Of a DNA stretch of 50,009 nucleotides, positions 23,759 to 36,300 are shown piece after piece. Within the stretch, counting starts at the first letter, position 1. The number at the start of each line of letters is the position of its first letter. A program made the translations under genes and the position numbers. Under the pieces are notes generated by a model. That model had not been told where the DNA came from and made no database searches. It saw only the letters and a program-made list of their open reading frames with translations. The DNA lies in the NCBI GenBank assembly GCA_018398765.1, contig JAHBMJ010000329.1, positions 1 through 50,009 of the forward strand, read 5' to 3'. The DNA comes from Chromera velia (lineage: Eukaryota > Sar > Chromeraceae).

Positions 23759-23785
23759 NNNNNNNNNNNNNNNNNNNNNNNNNNN
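23759..23785. other. Assembly gap (27 N)
   Basis: Twenty-seven N characters directly after a run of C. The poly-C probably stopped the sequencing or assembly; the true gap length is unknown. Confidence 0.99.
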
Positions 23786-25998
23786 CCACCTTTCTCTCCG
23801 TCCGCTCCTGTTCCTTCCGCCATTCCTTCTGTCTGTCTGTAAGTCTGGCTAGGTGGCCCGAGCCTTGCGGACCACCTTCCGAACTTAAGTCTCTGTCGCT
23901 GCTCGGTCATCCATCCTGGTCTCTCTCTCTGTCTGTCCCTCTTGACATTTCATTTCAAACAGTCAAGTCCCGTTTGGCTTTCTTTCTGGTTCTTTCTTTC
24001 TTTCGTTGCATCGATCGATCGATCGTTGTTTTGTTTGCATCTCCCCTCTCTCTTCTCATGCAGAGGCTTTCTTTCTTTCTTTCTTGCTTGCTTTCTTTCT
24101 TGCTTTCTCTATTGCAGGCATGCAGCCTCATGAGCCAGCCCTCTTTTACCAAGAAAGTCTTCTCACTCTGCTCAAAGGATGGATGAATGGATACTCTCTC
24201 CTTCGTTTTTTGCCTTCTGACCTCTTTTAAAATTTGCTTGGGTGCTTTCTGCATGCCCCTCGATCTTTCTGCCTGACTGCCTTCTTGCCATACGCCCGGG
24301 GAAACAACAAACTGAAGGAAGCGAAAAGAAGAGAAGGGGAAAAAACGGCAGCTTGGCCTGCCCTTCTTTCAGCGCCTCCCGGCCTCATTCATGCAACGGA
24401 GAGAGAGAAAGAGCAAGGAAAAAAAGGAGAAGTGGTCATGCAGGGGAGGGTGGTCGGTCAGTTCGTTTCCCTCCCCAAATGCAGGAAGGAAAAACCGACA
24501 ATTCAACAAACAAAAAAGACTGAAAGAAACAAATGAGAAGAAGAAGAAGAAGTCGAAGAAAGATCTGTAGACCCGGTCAACGCATCCACTCATCCATCCA
24601 TCCGTGCATGCATCCATGCATGGTGGAGCGTTCCATTCTTCTCTTCTCTTCTCTTGTTAGGGTTCCCCCACTCTCCCCGTGCTACCAAACAAATCAGACA
24701 AGCAACTAAAGGAGAATGGGGGGGGTCACCACAGTGACGATCTAGCTCTGACTGGAGAAGCTGGGCTGGGCTGGGCTAGAGTCATTCATTAAGTGCATGG
24801 GAGGGCGGCTTGCGGGTGGGTTCCCCCATCCCCCCCCCTTTCTTCTCTCACCGTCAGAACCAAATCGAATAGAATGAAGAAGCAAACACAAACAGCCCAT
24901 ACACAGTCTGACCGCTGCGCCCTGTAAACCAATCTCTCTTGTCTGCCCCTATCGCAGCCCCTTTTGTCTCCTGCACTTCGCACGGGGCTACTTTTGCTTA
25001 CCACCGCTCTAATTCTCTTTCTCCCCTTCAGCAACTTCTTCTTTTGCCTCCCTGTTCCCGTTCATTTCTTCTGCATGCCACATTTTCCTACCAAAGGCTT
25101 TCACCGCAGTCAGTGCACAGATATTGTAATCCTCACGACTGAAGTGGCGGCGTTCGCCCAGCTTCGATGGATCAAAAGCGCAACACTCCTTCCTCCCTTT
25201 CTCCCCTTCCACGTCGATTCTTTGCATGATCAATTTGTTTGCTTGTTTGTGCGTGGAAGGAAGAGCGACAGCAGACTGCCCACCTACCTTCCTGCCTGTG
25301 TCTTCACTTCATTCCATTTGGCAAATAAATTTTGATTCATTGATTTCCCTTTTGCATCAACAGCACTGATCGAGGCCACTTAGACAGACAGACAGGCAGA
25401 CACACACAGAGAGAAGAGAGTCAGCGACAGCACTAGGAAGAGCAGAAGTAGGCAGGCAGGCATGCGGGCAGGCAACCAAGAGGGCTTGTGGATGGAGGAA
25501 CAGCTGGACGTACAAAACAAAAAGAATCCACAAAGGATTTCCCTTATCTTTCTCTGTCTGCTTGCCCAAGCCTGAAAGTAGCCAATCGGCCACGTTACAT
25601 TTACCAGAAGGTCGATCATTCAATCAAAGCACACATCCACCCATCCTTGCATCTATGTGGTTACCTTCCTTCATCTCTTCAATAGACCGCTTGACCCCCC
25701 CATTTTTGTTCAAAAAAATCAAATTCGTCCCTCCCGTGCCAGCTCTTCTTCGGTCTTTATCATGCATCTGCTACCAAAAAGGACAAATTAGATTGAGCCA
25801 CAGTCAGTCTGATCAGAGAATCCCTTCGTGTTCCTTCACCCTCCCCGCCTCTTCCTCTTCCCATGCATTCCTCTTCCTTTCTTTCTATGCATGCACGGTA
25901 TGGTTACAGCACACACACAACGGAACGGTCTGAGGTCAACGACTCACCGGCCGCCTCTTAATTTCCCTACCCGCCCCATGCATGCACACATCATGCAA

Positions 25999-28900
25999 TC
26001 AAGGGAAGGGCGCACGTTGATGTTGAGAGGGAGAGGGGGCAGCCAGGCCAGAGAGCAGCCCTGCTGCTGTGTCCGTGCCCTCCTCCTGCGAAGCGCGCCC
26101 TCGAGGAACACATTCAGCTACTTCTTCTTCTTCTTCCTCATCGACCGGCGCACGCCCTCGCCTTCTCACTGCCGCAGTGGACGAAGAAGAAGAAGAGGAA
26201 GTCGGGTCTCTTCCCAGAGTCTCCAATGGAGGGCTTCTCTTGTGAGGATCATCAGTCAAATTCTCTTTCTCCTTCTCTCGATGCCCTTTCCTTTCCCTTT
26301 CCCGCAGCTGGACGGCTTCGGGCTGACGGAACGGGGGGGCAGGGGCAGAGTGAGCAGACGCCACTAAGGGCGGGGAGGGGTGATGAGGAAGCAGGGGGCT
26401 CTGCTGCCTCCTAGCAGAGGCACTGGAAAAAGACAAAGAAGAACCTTTCCTCCTCCTCTCCATCTCAGCAGCAGCCTCCGCCTCAGGCTGCGACACGGCA
26501 CTGTGAAGGGGAACACGATAGTCTGACGGGCCCCTTCCACCTCCCACCCCGCTCTGTGCTGCAGGAGGTATGGGGGGACTTTGACTGCTCTCTCTTTCTC
26601 TTTCTCTTTCTGCAGCTCCGCCCATGCCGATGGGAGGAGAAGCAGAGACCATGGGCATGGTGTGATGCTCCCCATTTCCTCCCTCAGCCTCTGTGGAAGG
26701 ACAGTGCCGAGAGGGGAGATGGGAAGGGCCCCGGCAACCGTCACGCCGGTCCGGGGACGGTCCCCCCGACCGGGAAGGTGTGAGTCCAGTCAAACCGCCC
26801 ATTCCCGGATGATTGCCTCCACCACCATACTGCTGCTGCTGGTGTGTGTGCTGGAATGGCACTCCTCCTCCTCCTCCTGAGGTGCTCTCAGGCAGCATGA
26901 TCGGTCCTTGATGGGGGTGGTATTGGGAAGCGGAAGCAGACGCAGCAGCACTAACTTGCAGCATCTGCATGCACTGTAACTGCATCAGAGCGAGCCATGA
27001 CATGGGCCCAGCCATACTTCCCCCCGGGGCAGCGGGTGGCCCTGGACCTGCCGCCCCTGCTGGTTGATTATGCAGAGGATGCATCATCATCCCATTCTGC
27101 GATGCTTGTTGCATCATCATCTGCGGTTGGCCTTGTGATTGGCCTCCTCCTCGTGGGTCAACAGCCGCGGCCCTGAAAGAGGAGACGGAGGATGCGCCTC
27201 CTCCTGCACGAGCGGCGGGAGGAACAGGAACGGGATGGGGGCCCAGGAGGGGGCCTGTAGAGTAGTCGCCCTCTCTTTCTCTTTCTCTATCTGAACTGAC
27301 CCCTCTGCTACCGGGGAAGGAATAGGACGAGCTGAGGTCCTCTGGGGGGCAGGTGGGACATACCTCGTTAGCGCCTGCATCCTGCCTGCCCGACTCAGTC
27401 GCAAAGTGGGATGGACTGGGGGGGCAAGGAACGGAGGGACTTCCTAAGTTGCCGTCCAAGGGGGCTGGGGTGGGAACGCGTTGCACCGTGCCCGTGCTCC
27501 CCCCGCCGCCGCTTGTGCTCCTGCTCCATGAGTGTGTTGCATGGAGAGGGAAGGGCACGTCTCCCGTTTCCGTCTCTGCTTGCGGTTCTGGTGCCGGACT
27601 ACCGGTCTCTGAGGGCGGATTACTCAACAAAGGGGGAGGGGGAAGCCCCGGCAAGAGGGGCTGGATGGGCATCTGTCTGGCGAGAGAATCGCCTCCTGGG
27701 GGGTACAGGGGAGAAGGGAGCATCTCCGCTGCAGATGGAGAGGGATGGCCGGACGAGGAGTTGGAGAGGGAATGATGATGTTTGAGGAGTGGGGATTCAG
27801 CAATGGGTCGAAGGGAGGAAGAAGGCATGAAGGCGGGGCGGCCTCTCTGAGAACGAAGCCCCCCTCCCCCACTACTCATGAGAGACGCAGGTTTGAGCGA
27901 CGAGGAGACGGCTGTTGTTGTTCCGGTCAGGTTCATGTTCATCAACGACATCCCCCCGTCTCCCTGACGATGAGCATGTGCAGCAGAATCCGGTGCATGG
28001 AGAAATGAATCAGTCTGCAGTGCGGATGGTCTTCCTCTCTCTCTCGGAAAACGCAATAAATTGGAGTCCTCTCTCTGACGGTCACCCGCCCTCATCGCGC
28101 TCCCCTCGTAAGACCCCCGTGTGTCTCTCATCAAATGTGACGAGGAGGAGGAAGAGGTGGGTGTGCTGGGGAAGGCGGGGAAGGAAGTCAGAGGGAAGGA
28201 GGGAATTGTTCCTTGGAGGTTGCTGCCTCCTCCAGAAGTGGTCGGTGTGGTCTGAGAGGGATCTCGATGGTCCATTTCTCCCCCCCCATGCACACTTCCC
28301 CCTGCTGCTGTGTGCATGGGATGAAACGAATCGCCATTCCCCCCATGCATGGAGATGTTCGAGGGGGGGGACCATAGGGGAGGGGAGGTGGCTAGAGCCT
28401 GGTGATATGCTGAGTTGGAAGAGGACGACGTTGCTCTTGGGTGAGATCTGGAAAGCGCTGCTGTATCAGCCTGTGTCGAGTCAACACAAGCTCTTCTTCG
28501 CTGTCCTTGATGGGCGTCCGCTTGGGTGTCTGTGTTGGAACAGGCTGAGGAAGAGGAAGAGAGATGGCGACGGGAGTGGGGGTCAGAAGGGGAAGGGAAA
28601 GGCAGGAGGGCAGGTTCTGGGCGGAATTTTGCCGGGGGGGGGGAACATTCATTTGAAGAAGGGGGAGGTCCGGAGGGGTCATGCACTAGATGGGTGTTCG
28701 CCTGGTGGCGGGGTGTGAAGTCCATTTGGTGCATCATGACGGTTCTCGTGGTGGAGGCTGCTTCTGCAGAGACGGCCCTTGAGGGGGGACTGCCTTCAGG
28801 GTAATGGCGGTCACCTCTTCTTTCTTCTCGGTCTACTCCTTCGTCTCTTACAGGTGATGCGTGGGGAGGACCTTTGCGTGAAAGCTCCTTCTCTTTGGTC

Positions 28901-29971
28901 GTAGAAGGAGACGAAGATGAGTGACGTGTTGGGAGTTTGTGCGTGAGTTGCAAGAGGGAAAAAGAGTCGAGAGGCACCTCTGATGGGAAGGCTCGCGAAG
29001 AATGCGAAGAACGACGGGGGGCGATGTGCAAGGCTGGGGACGGGGAAACAGCGGAAGCAGAAGAATCGAATGGCGAACCACTTGGGTCTCTCTTCACTCC
29101 CTTTTCATTGTTTCTTTGATGGGAAAAGTTTCCTTCGCCTTCTTCTACAGATGGAGGAGGACAGACGTCAAAGGAGCCGCGGGGAGATTGCATCATCATT
29201 GTCGGGGGATCACTCGAAGAAAGGTCAGACGAGCCCCCCCGTCTCCTTGCAAGGTCTCTTTCCCCGTTCATAAACAGACCCCTCTCTCTCTCCCGCTGAG
29301 ACGGAACAAGGCCGGCATCCAAAGGGACAAGGCCACTGTCGTCCTCCTCATGGACAGAAGAGGCAGCCGGACTTGGGGGGGGGAAGCTTTGCCGAAGGGG
29401 CCCCGGCCGAGTTGAGTGTGACCCTAGAGGAGAAGCAAGACGGGGCCCAGGACCCCGGATCCCCCCACGGAAAGAAAGAGGGGGGGCTGTGTAGCTCGAG
29501 TCTCTGCTGCTTTCTCTCCCTCGACTGTTCCCCCTTTCCCTTCCCCTCGCCCTCTGTTTCCCTTTCCCTTCCACGTCCCCCCCCGTATTCGCTGCATCAT
29601 TCCTCTCCTCCCTCTCCTCTCCTTCTCTCTCACGGCGCGCCTGCTGCCGCTTGAAGATCATCAACGCCTGTCGAGCGTCGAATTCCCTGCACAAAGGAAG
29701 GAAAGTGACAGCGAAGAGAAGAGCAGAGACACGATTAGAAAACAAAGAGGCAGCAAGCAAAATAACAGACACCAAAGAGAGAGAGAGAGATGATTCGACT
29801 CTGTTCTGCAAGCAAGAGAGGAAACAAAAGAAGGAAAAGGACTCCACAACATGCAGAAGAAGACTTTCCATCATTCATCAAGATGCAAACAAGGCGCCTA
29901 GAGCTCAATCATACACAGACAGACAGACAGACAGACTGCATATCGTCTTTTCTTTCCTTTTTCTACATACA

Positions 29972-30002
<31 letters not shown>

Positions 30003-30074
30003 TATATCGTCTTTTCTTCGGACAGACAGACAGACAGACAGACAGACACACACACACACACACGCACACACACG

Positions 30075-30138
<64 letters not shown>

Positions 30139-30304
30139 AAGAAAGAGAGACAGACAAACAGGCACCCACACAGTGAGAAAAGGTACTAATCCGCGTAGCT
30201 CTTCGATGTGTCTAGGTTGTGACAAAGTCAAGCTGCTTATCCTTGGACGTAAGTTCTGCCTTGAAAATACATTCTGTCTGTCTGTCTGTCTGTCTGTCTT
30301 TCTT

Positions 30305-30335
<31 letters not shown>

Positions 30336-33300
30336 TTTCCTTTCCTTGTGGTCCTCTTTGACTTCCTGCCTTCTGTGGAATTTTCTATGGCCTACGCTCA
30401 GAAGGGAAGTGCATGTGTCACCTGCTGTCTGTACACATTCATTGATGTGTCTGTTTCGAGTAATGTGCTTCCCCTCCCGATACACGCACTCGATCAAAAA
30501 GAAAGGATGGACGGATGGATGTCAAGAAAGAACCCGGGAGGGGCCTTGCACACACACTTCTCAGCATGCATGTGTACACATGCTGCAGTGCAGTGGGCAC
30601 ACAAAGGAAGCACTGACATACCGCAGTTTGGCGTCAAGAAGCTGCTGCTGCAAAGTGTGCAGCCAGTCAGCCGAGCAATCCTTAAAAGCAGTAGCGGCAG
30701 CCTCCTGCAGAAGTGCACGGCAAAAAAAAACAATGAATGAAAAAGCGAGGAAGAGAAGGAAGAGGTGCCGTGGAGATCCGAAAGTTTCCTCCGAGTCAGA
30801 CTTACTTACTCCCTTTCATCCACATCCATCCACAACAATTAAATCACTCAGCAAACAAGGTGTACGTATTTGGGGGAAAGATCACCACGAGTCGCGTGGT
30901 TGGTCTCTCTCTCTGTTAGGAAAATTCTTTCTTATTGATTCGGTCAGTCGTTCAGCTGTTCTTTTCGTGGCAGGACAGACGACAGGGCCTCTCTCTGCCT
31001 TCTCTCTCTCTCTGTGTGTGTGTGTGTGTGTGTGTCTTTGCTTTCCTTTTGCAGAAACCCATCCATCCAGCCACTCACCCACCTTCCACAGCCTCAAGTC
31101 AGCACCCAGCTCCTCAACTCTCGAAACCAGGGCGCTGATCTCGTGCCCCGATTCCAATTTTTCGGCTCTCTCCTTCACGCCCCCCCCCGCCCCAACCCCA
31201 ACCCCAGGGAGACCAAGAGCCTCCCCCTCTCCTTCTCCTTCAAACTCGCACTCAGAGACCGCACTTCTTGCAGGACCACCTGGACGCCTCTCTCTGCTAT
31301 CGGCCATGATGTCCTTCAGGGCCGAGCGCAGGGCGTCGGCAAGTCGCTTGGCCTCGCAGACCTCCTCCAAATCCTCCGCCGCCGCGAGCTTCTTCTTTTT
31401 CTTTCCCCCCGGTCCTTCTGCTTGACCCGCTCCTCCGACTCCGACCTTCAAAGAACCAACAGAGACGGACACAGGAGACGATTTCTCACTGTCCTTCCCC
31501 TCTCCTTCGGATTCCACCCCTTGACGCAACCTGCCTCCTGCCTCCTCACTCTGGCGCCTCCGTGCTGCCGATAGAGTGAGGCTGAAAGAAGGATCAGATG
31601 CTGACAGAGGCAAGCCAGCTCTTTCTGCCGTGTGAGCGTCGCCCTCTTCCTCCAGAGCCCCTACAGAAGGAACCCTTTTGACGGTGCACCGGCCTGAATC
31701 ATCCTCAGTCCCATCACCCCCCACAACACCTTCGCCCTCCAGCTCCCTCTCTCTTCTGCTCTCTTTTAGAGAGATGTCTCGAGCGTGAACTTTCCTGCTT
31801 AACCACAACTGCCTCTTCACATCGGACAGAAGAGAAATCAGCGTCTTCGTCTGCCTGTTCAACAGCTCAGCGTGGAACGCCTTGCGCTGCTCCGAGATTC
31901 GGGCAACAGAAGCCGCCCTTTGAGCTGCTGCCACGAGAGACTGGGGCACCAACCGGGACACCTCTGAACTGCAAGAAGGAAAAGGGTGATGGCCATAGGT
32001 GCTTGTTTGTTTTCTTCTATCATATGTAGGAGTTCGAAACAAGCGAGCCAGAGAAGCCACATATATTAATGGATATATCCATACAGGGTTTCCAGGATGG
32101 TGCATGATTAAGTGAAGAGTTCGGACGAGCAGAGCCATCAGAAAGACAGGAAGGAGATGAAGAGAGAGATCGAAAGAGAAAATTTCGATTGAACTTAGTG
32201 GAGTCAATCGGCAATCTTTTTTGCTATCGGGACAAAGAAAGTTACTGACTGACTGCCTTTTCCTCTTTATTTCTGTCTTTCTTTCTCTGATTGATTGCCT
32301 GATTGATTGATTGGTTGGTTGGTTGGTTGGTTGGTTGATTGATTGGTTGTTTGATTGATTGATTGATTGGTTGGTTGATTGATTGATCGGTTGATTAATC
32401 GGTTGATTGATGCGTTTTCTTTTTGAAGGATTCTGCTTCCTCGGCATGCACTCACACGTCCCTTTACTGCATGCACGCAGTCTCTCTCAAGAGGCTCCCT
32501 CACAGTGAAGAAACAAACCAAGCAGACAGGAAAGAAACTATGATGGATGTGCGAAGCTGCTTACTTCTCTTTGAATTTTTCTTTCTTTCCTGCCATAAGG
32601 CCTAATGGATATCGACAGACACGTAGACAGAGAGGCAGCCAAAGAAAATAACACACTGACGCACGCACTGACGGACGCGTGTTTTCTGGACAGATCGATA
32701 ACTTCCTTGATCAGGTGGGGAACCTTGACGAAGCTCTCGTAAATCGCCTTCAACTGAAAAGCAAAGTACCGCATCAGGAGGACCGCATGATGGGTTGTTC
32801 TTTTTGATTCTGCTGCTTCTGGTGCCTCTGCCTCCTCAACGAAACAATCTGCTGCCTCATCCTCCCCCCCCTTGGCGAGTTGCTGAGGCCGCTTCTCTCG
32901 TTTGTCGGTCTCTTCCACCGCCCCAGAATTCAGCGAAGGAACCTGCACGGGCAATTGCAGCTGCTGGAGAGGAAGGGGGAGGGGGAGAGCCCCGCTGGCC
33001 ACCTTCACTTCCTGACGCAGACGCTTCTCGACCTGCAGTCAGACAGGCGTGCATAAATGCAGAAAACGTGAAGGGTGAAAGAAAGGGAAACAAACACATT
33101 GGCGCAAACCTTGGGTTGAAGAGGGAGATCGAAATCTTCCGGTACCTTCCATTTGCGGTTCTATCTCGCTTGCTCGAGCTTCTCTCTCCTTCTCGTCCTC
33201 CACGGCCATTTCAGTCAGTGCAACCGGCTTGAATCGACTTGAAGGAAGACGCAGGCGCGAGGGGACGGAGAAAAGAGACCAAAGTAACAAATTATGGACA

Positions 33301-36300
33301 GATCAAAAGACAGGGAATTAAGCAGAGAGATAGGCAGGCAGACGGATCGACTGACGTCAAGTACTGCGTACGCCACCTCTCTTCTGAGGTTCTCAATGTC
33401 ATTGGTCATCTCCTGAGACCGTGCCGTCATCTCCCCCGCCAAGGGGACCTGCTGCCCCTGGGAAGAGACTCCAAAGGCGAGACCGTTCCCTAAACCTGCC
33501 CCCGCCGCCGCTGTGCCTGCAGCAGCAGAACTGCACGGAGGATGTGGCAAGATGCTGCAAATCCCCGGGGGGATGGAAGAGGAAGAGGACAACGGCAGAG
33601 GAGCGCCTTCTGCCCCCGTGTCCTCCTCACACCCCGCCGTTTTGCTCTCCCTCTGCCTCCCTGCTGGGTGAAGAGGCTTCACACTGCATGGGCCCCTCTC
33701 ATGACCGCCGAAATCCAACGAAGAGGATGCTGCACCCCCACAGGGTGTCGAGTGGTCATACCCGGGCCAACCCCCCCAGCTACCTACTGCTGCGGCAACT
33801 GCAGGTGCCACACCGAGTTCCACTTCGCCGGGGCCCGTGGAGCCCCCCACGCCAACCCCGAGTTGACAAGTTTGCCGGGGCCCTTGTGGGCCTCCTGGAG
33901 GGTTGGGCCCTCCGGCGGAAGGAAGAGTCTCGTCGATGGGAAGGACCAGGGAGGCGTGGGAGACTGACCGGGAGAGTGCGAGTCTGGGTGAGTGGCTACA
34001 CACAGAGAGAGAATGCAACGGTGAGGGCGGAACAGAGGCACCAGTGAAGGCAGCAGGCGTCGGTGTCGCAGGACGAGTGCCTGGGTGTCTCGCAGTTCGT
34101 GGACCTCTTTCTCTTTCTCTTTCTCCCTCCCCTGCGGTCGATGAAGGAGGGGGAAGATCAATGGAAGTCCTCAAGGCTGAATCGTCTGCAGGCATATCAT
34201 GTGACAAAAGGAAATTAAGGAAACGGTCACTCGTGACTGTTCGGTGTCAGGCCAACGAAAGAGATTTGGAGGCAGGCAGGCAGGCACATAGACATTCACA
34301 GAAAGCAAAGTATACAGCAACCTCGCGAGAGAAAAGGTGGAAGGGAGTAAGAAAGAAGGAAACACAAGACCAGAGAGAGAGATGATGACGGGGGGACGTG
34401 GCAGGCAGGAAAGAGGCAGTGCTGCAGCTGTCTGCAATCATGCAGACAGTATGAAGATCGATAGAAGGAAGGAAGGAAGGAAGGAAGAAAGGAAGGAAGG
34501 AAGGAAGGAAGGAAAGAAAGAAAGGGAAGGGAGGAAGGAAGGAAGGAAGGAAAGAAGCATTCACTAATTCATTCATTTCTTCTTATCCAGTTTTCATCCC
34601 TTAATTCCCTCACTCATTTGGACATGGAAGGAAGTCATTGACTGACGTACCCAGCCGCAGGGACCGATTTGGACCCTCTGTCCCCGCATGCACTCCATCT
34701 TCGATTCTTCGAGGGGTAACCGTCCCGCCCAAAGCGGATGAGGAAGAGAGAGGGGGAGCGGTCTCGTCAGCCTCGCTTTCCTTTCCTTCCCCAGCTGCAA
34801 CAGGCTCATTTGTGCTCTCGGCCTCCGGAGGGGCAGACACGGACTGCATGCCCCCTGAAGACGAGGGAGCGCTGGGTGCGACACGGAAAGCAGTCTGTTC
34901 ATCGGATGCACCCAGGCAGCCATTGCTCCAGCTGTCGTTGCCTCTGTTGCCTTTCTCCCCCCTGTCACCTTCAAGGGAACCATCCCCGGAGAGAATTCCC
35001 TTCAGGGGAATGGCGTCACCCCCCCCCCTTGCTCGGAGGTCGTCTGGGTGGAGGGCAGCGTGGCAGCTGCTGTCTTCGTCTGTCCATGCGGAGGCCGACT
35101 TCGACATTTGCGCATAGCTGTCAGGTGCCGGGGTGTGTGGAAGCTCTAAGCGGGCAGGAGCGAGAAAGTGAGTGTGCGGCTGTTTGTGCACCCCCAAACA
35201 TGTGGTGCACGTTTGTCTCTGCATCACTCTCGCATTGAGTGCGGCTGTGTGGACGGCAGGCTGCAGAAGCATCACGAGTCTTTGGGCTAGGGGAAGAGAA
35301 GAGGAAGAGTTTCTCCCTCCCCCTCTTCGCTCTTTCTCTCTACCAGCCCCCCCGTGCACGGAACTTTCTCTCGGGGTGCGTGAAGGGTGCGAAGACGCAG
35401 AGACTCCCCTAGATGCCTCTGCGTCTACTGATTCGGATTGAGACGGAGACGCACGACCCTGTGCATCATGCGGGGGTCGGTCTTCTGTGTTGACGACTAG
35501 CGCTTCAGCATCATGAGGAGACCCCGTGAGAGACCGATGTTCGCCCAATCTCCCATTGGGTGTGTCAAGCGAGGGCGTGCACGTGCCTGTGCGAGTCTGG
35601 GCTGCCAGACTGATAGTGGCGGAGGACTCAGTGGAATCAATTGACAAAGAGACGGCGTCTCCGTTGTGTGTCTGATTCTCTAGAGCTGCCCCTGTTCTCT
35701 GAAATAAGGAGGTATCTGTCTCCCTTTCTCGTTTCTTCCTCTGTGATGTGTATGCCGCCTCAATCTCGACAGTGTCCACAGAGATCCGAACAACCCGAGA
35801 GGAGGGAAGGGAATCTTCCTCCTCCGCCTGCATGGGGGGACAGGGACGGGACAGCAACCCCCCTAACCCCCCTTCAGACACCCCCCACTGTTTTCCCACA
35901 GGTGTCTGGGGAGGACCGGTAGAAGCTGTGGGGGCCGCAGAGGAAATACCAGACCGCGCAGAGGCTCGTCCTCCTGTACCTCCCGCATCCCCCTTTTCCG
36001 CCTCCTCCTCGGGGGAATGGGGATCTATATCTCCGTCTTCTCCCTCACCCCCGGGGGCGGCTTTGAGGTCCTGAAGACTCTCAATCGCTATCGAAGGGGG
36101 GAGAGTGCCATTGACACTCCGTCCATTCTCTCGCAGAGCCATCCCCTGTTCATCCCTCTCTCTCTCTGTCTTCCCGCTTGCAGTCACAGAAACCGAGGGA
36201 GGAACAACGAGCTCGGTGCCCTGGGAGGACCACTGCCCAGCCCTTGAACCAGACGGATTCGGAGACAGGGACACCGACATCATCCTGCCTGCATCCCTGA

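Larger units (their letters stand above)
18210..25998. other. 7.8-kb gene-poor region rich in simple repeats
   Basis: No ORF with a recognisable domain or credible exon chain was found. About 18210-19080 is AT-rich. From about 19080 to 25990 the sequence is dense in short purine or pyrimidine runs (GGAA, CTTT, GA, CT), CATCCATC/GATTGATT tetranucleotides and GCATGCATGC palindromes. Translations of up to about 180 codons are low-complexity read-through of these runs. The right end is downstream of the giant minus-strand gene and may include its 3' UTR. It contains one assembly gap. Confidence 0.6.

Noticed and set aside
31969-32447. N-terminal extension of the 521-codon ORF with repeated INQPTNQ
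   Set aside because: It translates the GATT/GGTT intron repeat; a good splice acceptor at 31969-31971 marks the true exon start.
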